Below are positions 39,851-52,600 of a stretch of 64,000 nt of DNA, piece after piece. The DNA comes from DASYCK01 sp036500205 (GTDB taxonomy: Bacteria > Myxococcota_A > Polyangia > Fen-1088). The translations under genes were made by a program, and so were the position numbers. The DNA lies in contig DASYCK010000167.1 of NCBI GenBank assembly GCA_036500205.1, positions 8,739-72,738 of the forward strand, written 5' to 3'. The first letter of the stretch is position 1. Each line of letters begins with the position of its first letter. The notes under the pieces are model-generated. The model searched no databases. It saw only the letters and a list, made by a program, of their open reading frames with translations, and was not told the DNA's origin.

Positions 39851-41692
39851 CTACTCGGCGGCTTCGTTGCGGCGGCCCGGGGAGGGGTGCTGCATCTGCA
39901 GGCGGTAGAGCTTGGCGTAGGTGCCGTCGAGGGCCAGCAGGTCGTCGTGGCAGCCCTCCTCGGCGATGCACCCCCGGTCGACGACGATGATGCGATCGGC
40001 CCGCCGCACCGTGGACAGCCGGTGGGCGATGACGATGGACGTGCGGTCCCGCATCAGCTCCGCGATCCCGCGCTCGATGATCCGCTCGACCTCGGGATCC
40101 ACGCTGGCCGTCGCTTCATCCAGTACCAGGATGTGGGGATCCCGGTACAGCGCCCGGGCGAACGCGATCAGCTGCCGCTCCCCCGCCGAGAAGTTCGCCC
40201 CGCGCTCCAGCACCGGCGCGTCCAGCCCCTCGGGCCGCGCCGCGATCACCCGATCCGCGCCCACCCGTCGTGCCGCCTCCATCAACGCCGCGGGCGTGGC
40301 CGCTGGGTCGCCGAGGCCGATGTTGTCGGCCAGCGTCCCCGCGAACAGGAACACGTCCTGGTTCACGACCACCACGCGCCTGCGCAGGGCCGCCGTCTCC
40401 AGGTCGCGGATGTCCACGCCATCGAGGAGGATGGCCCCCTGTTGGGGGTAATAGAGCCCGGGCAGCAGCTTGATGAGCGTCGACTTTCCCGCGCCCGAGG
40501 CGCCCACGACCGCCAGCGTCTCGCCGCGCCGGATGGCGAGCGACAGGTCGCGCAGAATCGGCACCCCCTCCCGGTAGCCGAACGTGACGTGGCGAAACTC
40601 CACCGCCGGCGCGGCCTCGGCCACCGCCGTCATCGAGGGGGCGTGGGCCGGCGGATGATCGATCTCGGGCGTGTCCAGGATCCCGAACACCCGCTCGGCC
40701 GCCGTCATCGCCTGCTGCATCACGGTGACCTTGGCCGACAGGTCGCGCAGCGGCGCGAAGAACTTCCCCAGGTACTCGATGAACTGCACGAGCACGCCGA
40801 AGCTGAGCCCGCCCGCCGCGATGCGCGCCCCCCCGCGCCACAGCAGGCTGGCCACCGCGATCGACGCCACCGCCTCGACCACCGAATACAGCGCGGCGTC
40901 CGCCGCGATGGCCCGGGCGTTGGCGTTGCGATAGCCCTGGTTGACCTCGGTGAACTCGTCGGCCACCCGCCGTTCTTGCGCGAACGACTGCACCACCTTG
41001 ATGCCCGACAGATGCTCTTGGAGGAAGCCGTTCATCCGCGACAGCTTCGAACGGATCTCCCGGAAGGCGTCGCGCATCCAGCCGCGAAACAGCATGGCGA
41101 TGACCGCCAGCAGCGGCACCGCCGCCATGGAGAACAGCGCCAGCCGGCCGTCGGTGCGAAACATCACGAAGATGATCAGGCCCAACCGCACCACGTCGCC
41201 CAGCAGGCTGATGACGCCCGAGGCGAACAGCTCCGTCAGCGATTCGATGTCGTTCGTCATCCGGGTCATCAGCTGCCCGATCGGCGTGCGGTCGAAGAAG
41301 GCGGCGGACAAGCGAAGCACGTGGCGGTGCACGGCCAGGCGCAGGTCGCTCATGGCGCGCTGGCCGACGATCTGCACGAGGTAGTTGTGCGCGAACGCCG
41401 CGCCGTACTGCCCGATCAGCGCCAGCAGATAGAGCACGGCGAGCCGATCGAGCCCGGGCAGCCGGTGCGGCGCGATGTGCTCGTCGATGGCGCGCTTCAA
41501 CAGATAGGGCTGCGCGATCTCGAAGCCGGAGATCAGCGGCAGCAGCGTAATGGAGACCAGCAGCCCGCGCCCGTACTGGCGCACGAAGGGGAAGAGCCGC
41601 GCCACCAGCGCCAGATCGAAGGTGCGCCCGTCCTTGCCCTTGCCCTTGCCCTTGCCCTTGCCCTGCTTCGGGCGCTTCGCGGGCGCGCTCAT
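39851..41692 (-). CDS. ABC exporter subunit, consensus ATPase site
   Basis: The product is 613 residues with a fused six-helix transmembrane domain (~30-330) and ATPase domain. Walker A is GASGAGKSTLIKLLP near 395, signature FSAGERQLIAFARALYRDP, and Walker B is ILVLDEATASVD with the catalytic Glu. It pairs with the upstream subunit, overlapping by 4 bases, to form a heterodimeric type IV exporter similar to TM287/288 or BmrCD. Its N terminus starts with a (GK)-rich linker from an in-frame hexanucleotide repeat. The substrate is unknown; drugs or lipids are usual. Confidence 0.9.
   Translation of the reverse strand: MSAPAKRPKQGKGKGKGKGKDGRTFDLALVARLFPFVRQYGRGLLVSITLLPLISGFEIAQPYLLKRAIDEHIAPHRLPGLDRLAVLYLLALIGQYGAAFAHNYLVQIVGQRAMSDLRLAVHRHVLRLSAAFFDRTPIGQLMTRMTNDIESLTELFASGVISLLGDVVRLGLIIFVMFRTDGRLALFSMAAVPLLAVIAMLFRGWMRDAFREIRSKLSRMNGFLQEHLSGIKVVQSFAQERRVADEFTEVNQGYRNANARAIAADAALYSVVEAVASIAVASLLWRGGARIAAGGLSFGVLVQFIEYLGKFFAPLRDLSAKVTVMQQAMTAAERVFGILDTPEIDHPPAHAPSMTAVAEAAPAVEFRHVTFGYREGVPILRDLSLAIRRGETLAVVGASGAGKSTLIKLLPGLYYPQQGAILLDGVDIRDLETAALRRRVVVVNQDVFLFAGTLADNIGLGDPAATPAALMEAARRVGADRVIAARPEGLDAPVLERGANFSAGERQLIAFARALYRDPHILVLDEATASVDPEVERIIERGIAELMRDRTSIVIAHRLSTVRRADRIIVVDRGCIAEEGCHDDLLALDGTYAKLYRLQMQHPSPGRRNEAAE
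41632..41661 (+). repeat. Hexanucleotide tandem repeat (CCTTGC)5
   Basis: Five perfect copies of CCTTGC, followed by CCTGC, encode alternating Gly-Lys at residues ~11-20 of the ABC subunit on the minus strand. Copy-number change would lengthen or shorten the tail by two residues without shifting the frame. Confidence 0.95.
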
Positions 41693-43518
41693 GTGTTCAC
41701 CCCCAGCGCCTCGGCCGCCAGTTGCTCGCGATAGAGCGAGGCATACAGGCCGCCCGCCGCCAGCAACTGGGCGTGGGTCCCGCGCTCGGCCGCCCGCCCG
41801 GCGTCCATCACCACGATGAGATCGGCGGTGCGGACGGCGGCCACCCGGTGCGAGACCAGGATCGAGGTGCGGCCCCGCAAGATGGGGCCGAGCCGGGTCA
41901 GGATGTCGCGCTCGGTCTGCGCGTCGACCGACGACAGGGAGTCATCGAGGATCAAGATGGCCGGCTCGGCCGCGATGGCCCGCGCCAGGGCCACCCGCTG
42001 TCGCTGGCCGCCCGACAGGGTGACCCCGCGCTCGCCCACCAGTGTCTCGAGGCCGTCGGGCAGGGCCGCCAGGTCCCCGAGCAGCCCGGCCGCCTCCACC
42101 GCGCGGGCGATCCGTCGGGCCCGTTCCTCGGCGGGGAGAGCCTTGGGAAGCCCGAACGCCACGTTCTCGGCCACCGTCGCCGAGAACAGGAATGCCTCCT
42201 GAGGCGCGTAGCCGATCAGCCCGCGCAGGGTGGCGAGGGGAAGATCGTGGACGTCGTGCCCCCCGATGAAGACGACCCCGCGCGGGAACTCGAGGAAGCG
42301 GGGCACGGCGTCGATCAACGTCGTCTTGCCGGCGCCGGTCGGGCCGACCACCGCCAGGGTGCCGCCGGCCGCGATCTCCACCGACACGCGGTCGAGGATC
42401 CGGCGGCCATCGCGCACCACCTCGAGGTCGCGAATCGAGACCGACGGCTGCGCCACGGTGGGCGCGGGCGCGCCGGCGGCATCGTCGACAATCGCGGGCT
42501 CCGTCGTCAGCAACTCGCGCACGCGCACCCAGGCGGCCAGCCCGCGCTGCCACACCGCCAGGATCCAGCCGAGCGCGATGGTCGGGAACGACAGGTAGAC
42601 GAGGTAGGCGTTGAAGGCGACCAGCGACCCCAGCGTCATCTTGCCCGCGATCACCTCGCGCCCCCCGAGCCACAGGACGATCAGGGTGCCCAGCGCGCCG
42701 ATCAACGCGAACAGCGGCGTCAGGCCGCCGCGCGCCCGCGCCAGGGACAGCGCCTTCTCCAGATAGGCGTGGCTCTGTCGCGTGAAGGCGCGGTGTCGCC
42801 CGTCCTCGAGCGCGTAGCTCTTGACCACGGCGATCCCGGCCAGATCTTCCTGGAGGGCCGTCGACAGCGTGCCCAGCTGATCCTGCATGGCCCGGCTCGC
42901 CCCGTAGATGACGCGGCTCCATAGCCGCGCCGTCACGATCAGGACCGGGTAGGGGATGAGCGCCACCAGGGTCAGCCGCGGGCTGAGGTGGATCAGCAAC
43001 CAGATGCCGGTGACGTAGACGATCGCGGTGTTGACCACGTTCAGCACGCCGGGGCCGAACAACATGCGCACCGCCGACAGATCGTTGGTCATGCGCGACA
43101 TGACGTCGCCGGTGGCGTTTCGCCGGAAAAAGCCGGGATCCATGCGGCCCAGATGCCAGAAGAGATCCTCGCGCAGCCGGTACTCGATGTTGCGGCCGGC
43201 GTTGAAGATCAGCACGCGCGAGAAGGTCCGCGCGATCGCCTGGGCGACGGCGGCGCCCGCGATCAGCGCCGCCGTGCGCGCGACCAGCCTGGTGGTTCCG
43301 CTGGCGGCCTCGGCCCCGCCGTGCGCCTGAAGACCTCGCAGAGAATCGATGGCGACCTTCAGGAGCCAGGGGATGGTCATCCCCAGCGCGTTGGTGCCGA
43401 GCAGCAGCGCGGAGCCCGCCGCGAGCAGACCCAGCTCGGGGCGAACGCGGTGGGTGATGGCCAGCGAGCGGCTGGGAGGGTGCTGAGCGGCCAGGGGCGA
43501 GGCGAGGCGAGGAGGCAC
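41689..43518 (-). CDS. ABC exporter subunit, degenerate ATPase site
   Basis: The product is 609 residues from GTG 43516-43518; no good Shine-Dalgarno sequence is visible. It has a transmembrane domain (~25-320) and an ATPase domain with Walker A GPTGAGKTTLIDAVP, signature LSGGQRQRVALARAIAAEP, and Walker B reading ILILDDSLSSVD. The catalytic Glu is replaced by Asp, as in the degenerate half of heterodimeric exporters, so only the partner site should hydrolyse ATP well. Its stop overlaps the partner's ATG (ATGA). It is divergent from the giant TPR gene with 136 bases between. Confidence 0.9.
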   Translation of the reverse strand: MPPRLASPLAAQHPPSRSLAITHRVRPELGLLAAGSALLLGTNALGMTIPWLLKVAIDSLRGLQAHGGAEAASGTTRLVARTAALIAGAAVAQAIARTFSRVLIFNAGRNIEYRLREDLFWHLGRMDPGFFRRNATGDVMSRMTNDLSAVRMLFGPGVLNVVNTAIVYVTGIWLLIHLSPRLTLVALIPYPVLIVTARLWSRVIYGASRAMQDQLGTLSTALQEDLAGIAVVKSYALEDGRHRAFTRQSHAYLEKALSLARARGGLTPLFALIGALGTLIVLWLGGREVIAGKMTLGSLVAFNAYLVYLSFPTIALGWILAVWQRGLAAWVRVRELLTTEPAIVDDAAGAPAPTVAQPSVSIRDLEVVRDGRRILDRVSVEIAAGGTLAVVGPTGAGKTTLIDAVPRFLEFPRGVVFIGGHDVHDLPLATLRGLIGYAPQEAFLFSATVAENVAFGLPKALPAEERARRIARAVEAAGLLGDLAALPDGLETLVGERGVTLSGGQRQRVALARAIAAEPAILILDDSLSSVDAQTERDILTRLGPILRGRTSILVSHRVAAVRTADLIVVMDAGRAAERGTHAQLLAAGGLYASLYREQLAAEALGVNT

Positions 43519-43654
43519 GGGCGGGAGTATTCCTCACCGACCGGGGACGTGCCGCCTTCTGTTTGCCACCAGCTGTGCGCCAACGAACAGGCAGGGCTTC
43601 TCTTGAACCCGTCGAACGTTGCGGACTATAGTTCGTGCGCGAGCCCAATTCCCA

Positions 43655-46600
43655 ATGGAAACCGACATTTCGACCGCCCTTGCCACGCTACAAATCGATC
43701 CCGACAACACGCAGGCCCTGACGGCCCTGAAAAGGCTCCAGCCCACGAACGGCGGCGGCGTCGATTCCGCGGCCCTGGGGCGGGCTTTGACGGACGCCAG
43801 ACGCTGGCACCGGGAGCGCGGCGACTTCGAGCTGTGGGCACAGCTCATCGATCTCGAGCTTCCCTTCACCACCGACCCGGCGCGCCGCGCCGAGCTCCTG
43901 CACGAGAAGGGGCGCGTCCTCGCCGACGAGCTGCTGTCCGAGGAGGCGGCGCAGGCGGCGCTGCGCGAGGCGATCAAGAACGTTCCCGGCCACCCGCCCT
44001 CGGTGGAAGGGCTGGCGCAGATGTCGCTGATCCAGTCGAACTGGCAGCCGATCGCGTCGCGCTACCTGCAGCAGGCCGAAGCGGCCACCGACAAGACGCT
44101 GGCGTCGAGCCTGTTCGGTTCGGTGGCCGAGATGTACATCAAGTACCGCCCCGACGCGCCGGAGGGGGAGACGTACCTGCGGCGCAGCCTCGAGCTCGAT
44201 CCGAAGAACCGGCGCTCGGGCGCGCACTTCGAGCGGCTGCTCCGTCGTCGCAACCGCCCCGACGAGCTGCTGGCGCTGCTGTCCGAACGGGCGTCGCTGG
44301 CCCCGTCGCGTGACGAGCGCGCGCTCGCCGAGGTGGCCTCCGCCGAGCTGTCGTTGAAGCTGGGCAAGCCGGACCAGGCGCTCGTCCACTTTCGAAAGGC
44401 GCTCGAGGCGAACCCCAGCGAGGCGAAGGCGCTGCGCCCGGTGGTCGCCGCGCTCAACGAACAGAAGGAATGGCCGGAGCTGGGGAAGGTGCTGGAGGCG
44501 GCGTCACGCTCGAAGCGCGCCGACTCGGACGAGCTGCTCCTCACGCAACTGGCGACGATTCAGTGGAAGAGGCTCGACCAGATCCCGCAGGCCGAGCTGA
44601 ACTTCCGCAAGGTGCGGCGGATCGATCCCGCCAGCAAGATCATGGTCGACTTCTATCGCGAGTTTCACGGCGCGCGGGACGACCTGCCCCAGCTGCTGGC
44701 GGTGCTGGCCGGCGCGCAGAAGGCCGACCCCGATCCCGAGCGGCGCATCTCCCTCGGCATCGAGATGGCCAAGGCGGCCGAGTCGCGCCCCCAGAACGCC
44801 GAGAAGGTCATCGACATCTGGAAGGGGCTGCTGCGGCTGCGCCCGCACCTGCCGGAGGCCTTCGAGGCGTTGCGGCGGCTCTACGAGCGCGGACAGAAGT
44901 GGAACGCGCTGCTCGACCTGTTGAAGGACGATCTGGAGAGCCTGGCCGACGACGCGAAGGGAGAGCGCATCGCGCGCTACCTGGAGATCGCCGAGATCTA
45001 CCGCGATCGGCTGAACCTCGAGGTCATGGTGGTCAACACCTACCTCAACGTGCTGCAGATCGATCCCGATCACCCGGCGGCGCTCGGGGCCCTGGCCGCC
45101 CGCTACGAGTCGCAGGGGCGGTGGAGCGATCTCATCCAGATCCTCACCCGCCAGGCCGACAAGGCCAGCGATCCCGCCACCGCCCTCACGATCCATCGCA
45201 AGATCGCCGCGCTGTGGATGGAGAAGCTGTCCAAGCACCAGAACGCGGTGCCGAGCCTGGAGAAGATCCTCGACGCCGATCCCACCGACGCGGAGGCGCG
45301 CGGCCGCCTGCGCGAGATCTACACGCGCGGCCGGTCATGGCGAGCGCTGGTCGAGCTCACCCGGCGCGAGGCGCCGCTGTTGCCGCCGGCCGAGCGGCGC
45401 GAGCGGCTGGCCGAGGCGGCCCGGGTCGTGTCGGAGCGCATCGGCGAGCCGAAGGAAGCGATCAATCTGTGGAACCTGGTGCTGGCGATCGACGAGCACG
45501 ACGCCGACGCGCTCGCCGCCCTGGTGGGCCTCTACGATCGCGAGCGTCGCTGGGCGGCGCTGGCCGAGGTGCTCGATCGCCAGCGCGCCACCGCGCGCGA
45601 CGCCACCGCCGAGGTGGCCCTGCTCGAACGTCGCGGCGTCCTGCTGTACGAGAAGCTGGGCGCGGGCGAGGCGGCCATCGAGGTGTTCAAGCGGGTGCAG
45701 GAGTTGCAGCCGCAGAACGTGCGGGCGACGCGGGCCCTGCGCGAGATCTACGCCCAGGCGGGTGACTTCGCGGCGCTGGAGCGGCTGTACGCCGACCAGG
45801 GGAACTACGAGGATCTCTGCGAGACGCTGGCCACCCTGGCCGATCGCACGCCCGACGCGGTGGCGCGCACGCGCATGCTCGAACGGATCGCCATCCTGGC
45901 GTCCGAGAAGCTCCATCAGCCCGAGCGCGCGCTCAAGGCCTACGAACGGATCCTGGCCGCCGATCCCGGCAACGTGCGCGCCGCCGAGGCGCTGGTGCCG
46001 TTGTACCGCACCGCCCAGAAGTGGCCGCGGCTGCTGGCCACGTACGAGGTGCTGGCCGGGAAGGCCGCTGACGGTAGCTTCCGGCTCGCCCCCGAGGTGC
46101 GCCTGGGGATCCTGCGCGACGCGCGGCAGATCGCCGAGCAGCGCATGGGCTCGAAGGGGCTGGCCTTCCAGTGGGCGGCGCGCTGCTTCGAGGTGGCGCC
46201 GACCGACAAGGCGACGGAGGCCGACCTGGAACGTCTGGCGGGCGACGCCGACGAGTGGGACGTGCTGGCGGAGCTGTACGCGAAGCGCCTGACGGTCACC
46301 ACGGAGGCCAGCGAGAAGCAGTCGCTGCTGCGCCGGCTGCTGAAGATCGCCTCCGCGCGCCTGCATCGCGCCGCCGACGCGCGCCGCTACGCCGAGGCGC
46401 TGCTGGTCGAGGTGCCCGGCGATGCGGAGGCGCAGGCCGCCCTCGAGCAGATCCTCACGCAGGGCCAGGCTTGGCCCGATCTGGCGGCGCTGCTTCACGC
46501 GCGCGCCGCCCGCACCGGCGACGTCGCCGAGCGGACGAAGCTGTTGCTGCGCATCGCCCAGATAGAAGAAGAGAAGAGCCGCGACCTGGCGGCGGCGGCG

Positions 46601-49600
46601 CGCACGTTCGCCGAGATCGCCGACCTCGACGCGGGCTCCGACGTCGCCCTGAAGGCGATTCGTTCCCTGGCCCGCATCCAGGAGGCGCGCGAGGACTGGC
46701 CGGCGCTGATCGCGACCCTGCGACGCGAGCTGGGCACGCGCCCCCCGGAGGATCACGAGGATCTACTGCTGCGCATCGGCGGCATCGAGGAGAACCGCAC
46801 CGGCGATCTCGAGGCGACGTTCGCGGCCTACCGAGACATCCTCGCCATCAACACGCTGTCGGCGGCGGCGGTGGCCGGGCTGGAGCGCATCGCCGCCCGC
46901 GGCTCGAAGCACCAGGTCGAGATCGCCTCGCTGGCGCTGCCGTTCTACCAGCGCACCGACAACGCCCCCAAGCAGGCGGCGGCGCTGGAGGTGCTGGCGG
47001 GCGTGGCGACCGATCCGGTCGAGAAGATCCCGCGCCTGGAGCGCCTGGTGGCGCTGTACGCCGGGCCGCTGAAGAACGCGCAAGGGGCGTTCGCCGCGTC
47101 GGCGCAGATCTTCGAGTTCAACCCGGGCAACCACGCCAATCGCGAGGCCCTGGTGCGGTTCGGCATCGAGGTGGGCGCCGCCGCCCAGCTGGCGGAGCGG
47201 ATGCGCGCCCTGGCGTCGCAGACCAGCGACCTCGGCCTGCGGCGTGATCTGCTCGTCGAAGTGGCCGAGCTTCACGAGCAGCGGCTCGGCAACGCCGGGG
47301 CCGCCGAGAAGGTGTATCGCGAGATCCTGGAGGCGGAGCCGCTGCACGCGGGCGCGTTCCGGGCGCTGTCACGCCTCTTCCGCGACGGAGAGCGGTGGCC
47401 CGAGCTGCGGGGACTGCTCGAGGCGCGCCAGGAGCGCGTGGCCGAGGCGGGCGAGCGCATCGACCTGCTGGCGCAGATCGCCGAGATCGACGAGACGGTG
47501 CTGGACGACGCCGACCACGCGGTGGCGACCTACGAGAAGATGCTGGAGATCGAGCCCGCTGATCCCCGCGCCTACAAGGCGCTCGATCGACACTACGCGG
47601 CCCGCGAGCGCTGGCGCGATCGCGAGCAGTTGCTGGAACGTCGCCTGAAGTTCGCCGGGGCGGGAGAGGTGCACGAGCTCGAGTATCGGCGCGCGGAGAT
47701 GCGCCTGCAGAAGTTCGGCGACGCCGAGGGGGCGCTCGACATCCTGGAGTCGATCGTGAAGACGAATCCGACCCACGCGGGCGCGCGCGTCCTGCTGGAG
47801 AAGGTGCTGCAGGATCCCGAGCACAAGGGGCGGGCGGCGCGCATCCTCGAGCCGCTGTACGAGGGGAGCAAGTCCTGGCGCGAGCTGGTCGGTGTGCTGC
47901 AGATCCAGCGCGAAGGGCTGGAAGGGCCCGCCGCGGCCGCGCTGCTGGCGCGCGTCGCCGCGCTGGAAGAGCTTCGTCTCAACGCGCCCGAGCCGGCGTT
48001 CGTCGCCTGGCGCGCGGTCCTGGTGGCCGATCCGACGCACAAGACGGCGCTGGCCGAGGCCGAACGGTTGGCGGAGTCGCTCGGTCGCTGGACCGAGCTG
48101 GTCGATCTCTATCAAGAAGCCGCCTTCCGTCGGGATGCCTCGGATCTGCAGGGGCGCGCCGATCTGCTGTCGCGCGCGGCGAAGCTCTACGCCGGGCGCA
48201 TCGGCAATCGCCGAGCCGCCATCGACGCCTGGAAGCTGGTGCTCAACCTCGATCCCGAGAGCCCGGAGACCGGCAAGCCGGCCGCCGACGCGCTCGAGGG
48301 GCTCTACTCCGACACGGGGAACGTGGCCGCGCTGGTGCGGATCCTGCGGCAGCAGGTGGGCTGGGCCGACACGCTGGAGGCGCGAAAGGCGCTGCTGTTC
48401 CGCGTGGCCGAGCTGGAGGAGACCTCGCTCGAGGACAGCGACGCCGCGGTGGCGACCTTGCGAACGATCCTCGACATGGATCCGGCCAGCGTCGAGGCGC
48501 TCGACGAGCTGGAGCGGCTGTTCGAGAAGGCCGGGCAGCCCCGGCAGCGGGTGGAGATCCTCCGTCGTCGCGTCGACATCGTGGGCGACCTGGCGGCGCG
48601 CCAGGCGCTGTGGCGGCGCATCGGGGAGATCCTGGAGAAGGAGGTCGGCGATCCCAACGAGGCGATCGCCGCCAACCTGTCCATCCTCGACGAGAGCCCG
48701 GTGGACGCGGGGGCCCTCGATTCGCTGGCCCGGCTGTACGAGCAGCAGGGGCGCCACGCCGATCGACTGGAGATCCTGGAGCGGCGGCTGACGTTGGTGA
48801 AGCGCGAGGGCGCGTCCCGGCAGGACGTGGCGGCGCGGGTCGACGTGTTGCGCCGGCTGGCCGAGCTGTCCGGCGGTCCGCTCGCCAACCCGACCGCGGC
48901 GCTGGGGCGCTGGCGTGAGATCCTGGCGCTGTCGCCGGGTGATCCGGGCGCGCTGGCGGCCCTGGAGCAGATGCTGGTGACCAACGTCGACTCGGCGTCG
49001 AAGCTCACGGTGGCCGAGGCGCTGGAGACGCACTACGAGAGCGCGGGGCGGTTCGCCGAGCTGGCGGGCGTCCTGCAGATCGTCGTCGAGGCCGAGACCG
49101 ACGCGCGGGCGCGGGTGGCCACGTACGTGCGGCTGGCGCAGCTGCAAGAGACCAAGCTGCGCAACCCCGAGGCGGCGTTCGCCGCCTACGGCCAGGCCAT
49201 TCGCGACGCGCTGGGGGAGCCGCAGCTGCCGGCGCTGCTCGACGCCTACGAGCGGCTGGCGGGGCCCGACAAGACGGCCGACGTCATCGCGCTGTTCCGC
49301 GAGATCGCGCCCGACGTGCTCGACGAGACCGTGAAGTCGCGGCTCGATCGGGTGGTGGCCGAAGGGGCGCTGCGCATCGGCAACACGTCGCTCGCCGCCG
49401 AGTGCTACCGGCGCATCCTCGACCGCGCCCCCGACGACGCGGGCGCGCTGGCGGCGCTGGAGCAGATCTACCGCACCGATGAGGATTTCTCGTCGCTGTA
49501 CGACATCTTGATTCGCCAGGCCGAGCAGGCGAGCGATCCGTCGATCGAGCGCAAGGTTCGCTCGCAGATGGGCGCGCTGGCCGAGCAGAAGCTGGAGCGG

Positions 49601-52600
49601 CCCATCGAAGCCATCGCCGCCTACGAGCGGGTGTTCGAGCTGGCCCGTGACGATCGCGACGCCATCTTCGCCCTCGATCGTCTGTACGCGAAGCACGAGC
49701 GCTGGTCAGACCTGGTCCAGCTCATCGAGAAGCTGCTGGAGCGGCGGATGCCCGAGGCCGCCTCGATCGAGCTGCGCTTCCGCCTGGCCGAGATCCGCCT
49801 GCGCAAGCTGGGCGACTCGGAGAAGGCGATCGAGCAGCTGCGCGCCGTCTTGCGCGGCGATCCCGACCACGCCGGCTCCATCACCATGCTGGAGGCGATG
49901 CTCGAGGACCTGGGGGTGCAGGGGGCGGCGGCCGAGCTGCTCGAGCCGGTGTACGCGGGTCGCCAGGACTGGCCGGCGCTGATTCACATCGGCGAGATCC
50001 GCCTGCAGCAGGTGGAGGATCCGGCGGCGCGCCTGGCGCTGACCAAGCGCATCGCGCGCCTCTACGAGGAGCAGATCGAGGACTACGACAGCGCGCTGAA
50101 GTGGTACGGCAAGGTGTTCCAGGAGAACCCTTCGGAGCGCATCAACCTCGATCAGCTCGTTCGTATCGGTGGGCGGCAGAACCGCTGGCAGGACGTGGCC
50201 ATGCTGCTGTCGGACACGCTGTCCGGCTCGCTCGAGGACTCCCCGGCTCTCCTCGAGGTGGCGCGGCGCGCGGCCGAGATCTTCGACGTCAAGCTGAACA
50301 ACCAGGCGGAGGCCCGCCAGCTGTACCGGCGCCTGTACGAGGCGCGTCCCGGCGATCACGAGATCGCCCGGCTGTTCGAGGATGCCCTCGAGCGCTGGGA
50401 GGCCTGGCAGGAGCTGCGCGAGCTGCTCGACGACGAGGCCTCGCGCGAGGCCGATCTCGAGGCGAAGAAGCTGCTGCTCCGGCGCAGCGCCCGCCTCGAC
50501 GAGGAGAACCTGCTCGATTCGGATCGGGCGGCCCGTACCTTGCGCGAGATCATCGATCTCGATCCCACCGACCGCGCCACCCCCACCGCCGCCGACGAGC
50601 TGGAGCGGCTGCTGGCGGCGCAGGAGCAGTGGCACGACCTGGGCGATCACCTGGAGGCGCAGCTGGGGCGGGCGGGCGAGGGCGCGGAACGCGACGCGCT
50701 GGCCTTGCGCCTGGCGCAGGTGCTCGAAGAGAAGATCGGCAACATCACGGGCGCGGTCGATCGCTACGCGGAGATCCTCGAGCGCAGCCCCGCCCATCGG
50801 GACGCCATCACGGCGCTCGAGCGCCTGCTGGCGTCGCCCGACGAGCGGCCCCGGGTGGCCCAGGTGCTGGAGCCGGTGTACCGGCACGCCGGGAACTGGT
50901 CGCGCCTGGTGTCGGCGCTCGAGGCCCAGCTCGAGACGGTGGACGACCGCGACGATCGCGTGCGCCTGCTGCGCGAGGTGGCCGACATCCAGCAGCGGCT
51001 GGCGCGGGTCGACAACGCCTTCGACAGCCGGGCTCGCGCCTGGCTGGTCGACGTGTCGAACGCCGAGACGCTGTCCGAGATCGAGGCGCTGGCCATGTCG
51101 GCGAAGCTGTACGGCCCGCTGGTGCAGACGCTGCAAAAAGGCGCCGATCTGGCGGGCGACGCCGACTTGCAGGCGGAGCTGTGGGCCATGTCGGCCCGCG
51201 TGCTGGAGGCGCAGCTTCAAGATCCGGGCGAGGCCATCGAGGCCTGGCGGCATGCGCTCGACGCGCGCCCCGACGACCAGAACATCTTCGTGGCGATGGA
51301 GCGGTTGCTGGCGGCCGGCGATCGTCAGGCCGAGCTGGCCGAGGTGCTGGAGAAGCACCTGGGCATCGTCACCGATCCGACCGAGCGCAAGGAGATCGCG
51401 AAGCGGACGGCGCGTATCTACGATCTGGCCTTGAAGCAGCGCGACCGGGCCATCGAGGCCTGGCAGGTCGTCATGGAGATCGACGACACCGACATGGACG
51501 CGCTCGACGCGCTCGGTCGGCTCTATGTCGCCAACCTGGCCTGGCGTGATCTGGCAGGCGTGCTGCAACGGAAGATCGAGATCACCACCGATCCGACCAG
51601 CCTGCGGCTGCTGCGGCTGACCAGCGCGCGGCTGTTCGACGAGCGGTTGAACGACCCGCAGGAGGCGCTCGGACAGCTGCGTTCCATCCTCGATGCCGCG
51701 CCAGGCGATCGCGAGACGCTGGAGCTGATGGATCGTCTGCTGACCCGCGAGGCGCAGCACGCCGATCTGCTGGACGTGCTCGATCGCCGGGCCGCCATCG
51801 AGGCGGAGCCGCCCGTGCGCGACGCCATCGCCATGCGGGCGGCGGGGTTGCTCGCGGACGAGCTGTCCGACGTCGACGGGGCCATCGGCCGCTACCGTCA
51901 GATCGTCGAGCGGAGCCCGGCCAACAGCGAGGCCCGGTTCGCGCTGTGGAAGATCGCGCGCGGCGAGGAGTTCCGCGCCGGCGCGCTGGCCGCCCTCGAG
52001 CCGCTGCTGCGGGCCGAGAACGACTGGGCGGATCTGATCGAGCTGCTCGATCTCAAGATCTCGATCGAGGAGTCTCCCAGCGTGCGGGTGGGGATCCTGG
52101 CGGAGATGGCGCAGATCGAGGAGACGCAGCGCCGCAGCGGCGAGAAGGCGTTCGCGGCCTGGTCGCGCGCCTTCGCAGAGGAGACGAACGAACCGGAGCC
52201 GCGGGCGGCGCTGGAGCGGCTGGCGGCGGCGAACGGCGACTGGTTCTCGCTGGCGAAGGTGTACGAGGATCGCCTGGCGGCGACCTACGACGCCGGTTTG
52301 CAGCGCCAGCTCACCATGCGGCTCGGCGAGCTGTACGAGGGGCCTCTCGACGACGCGGAGGGGGCGCTCGACTTCTATCGCAAGGCGGGCGAGACGCCGG
52401 GCGACGAGGCGCCTGTCCTGGAAGCGCTCGATCGCGTGCTGACGGCGCTGGGCCGGCACGCCGAGCTGGCGGAGGTGCTGCAGCGCAAGGCCGAGGTGAA
52501 CACCGATCCGATGCAGCAGGCGGAGATCCTCGTCCAGCTGGGCGGCGTGCGCCTGCGTCACCTCGACGAGGTGGAGGGGGCGCTGTCGGTGTTCCGCGAC

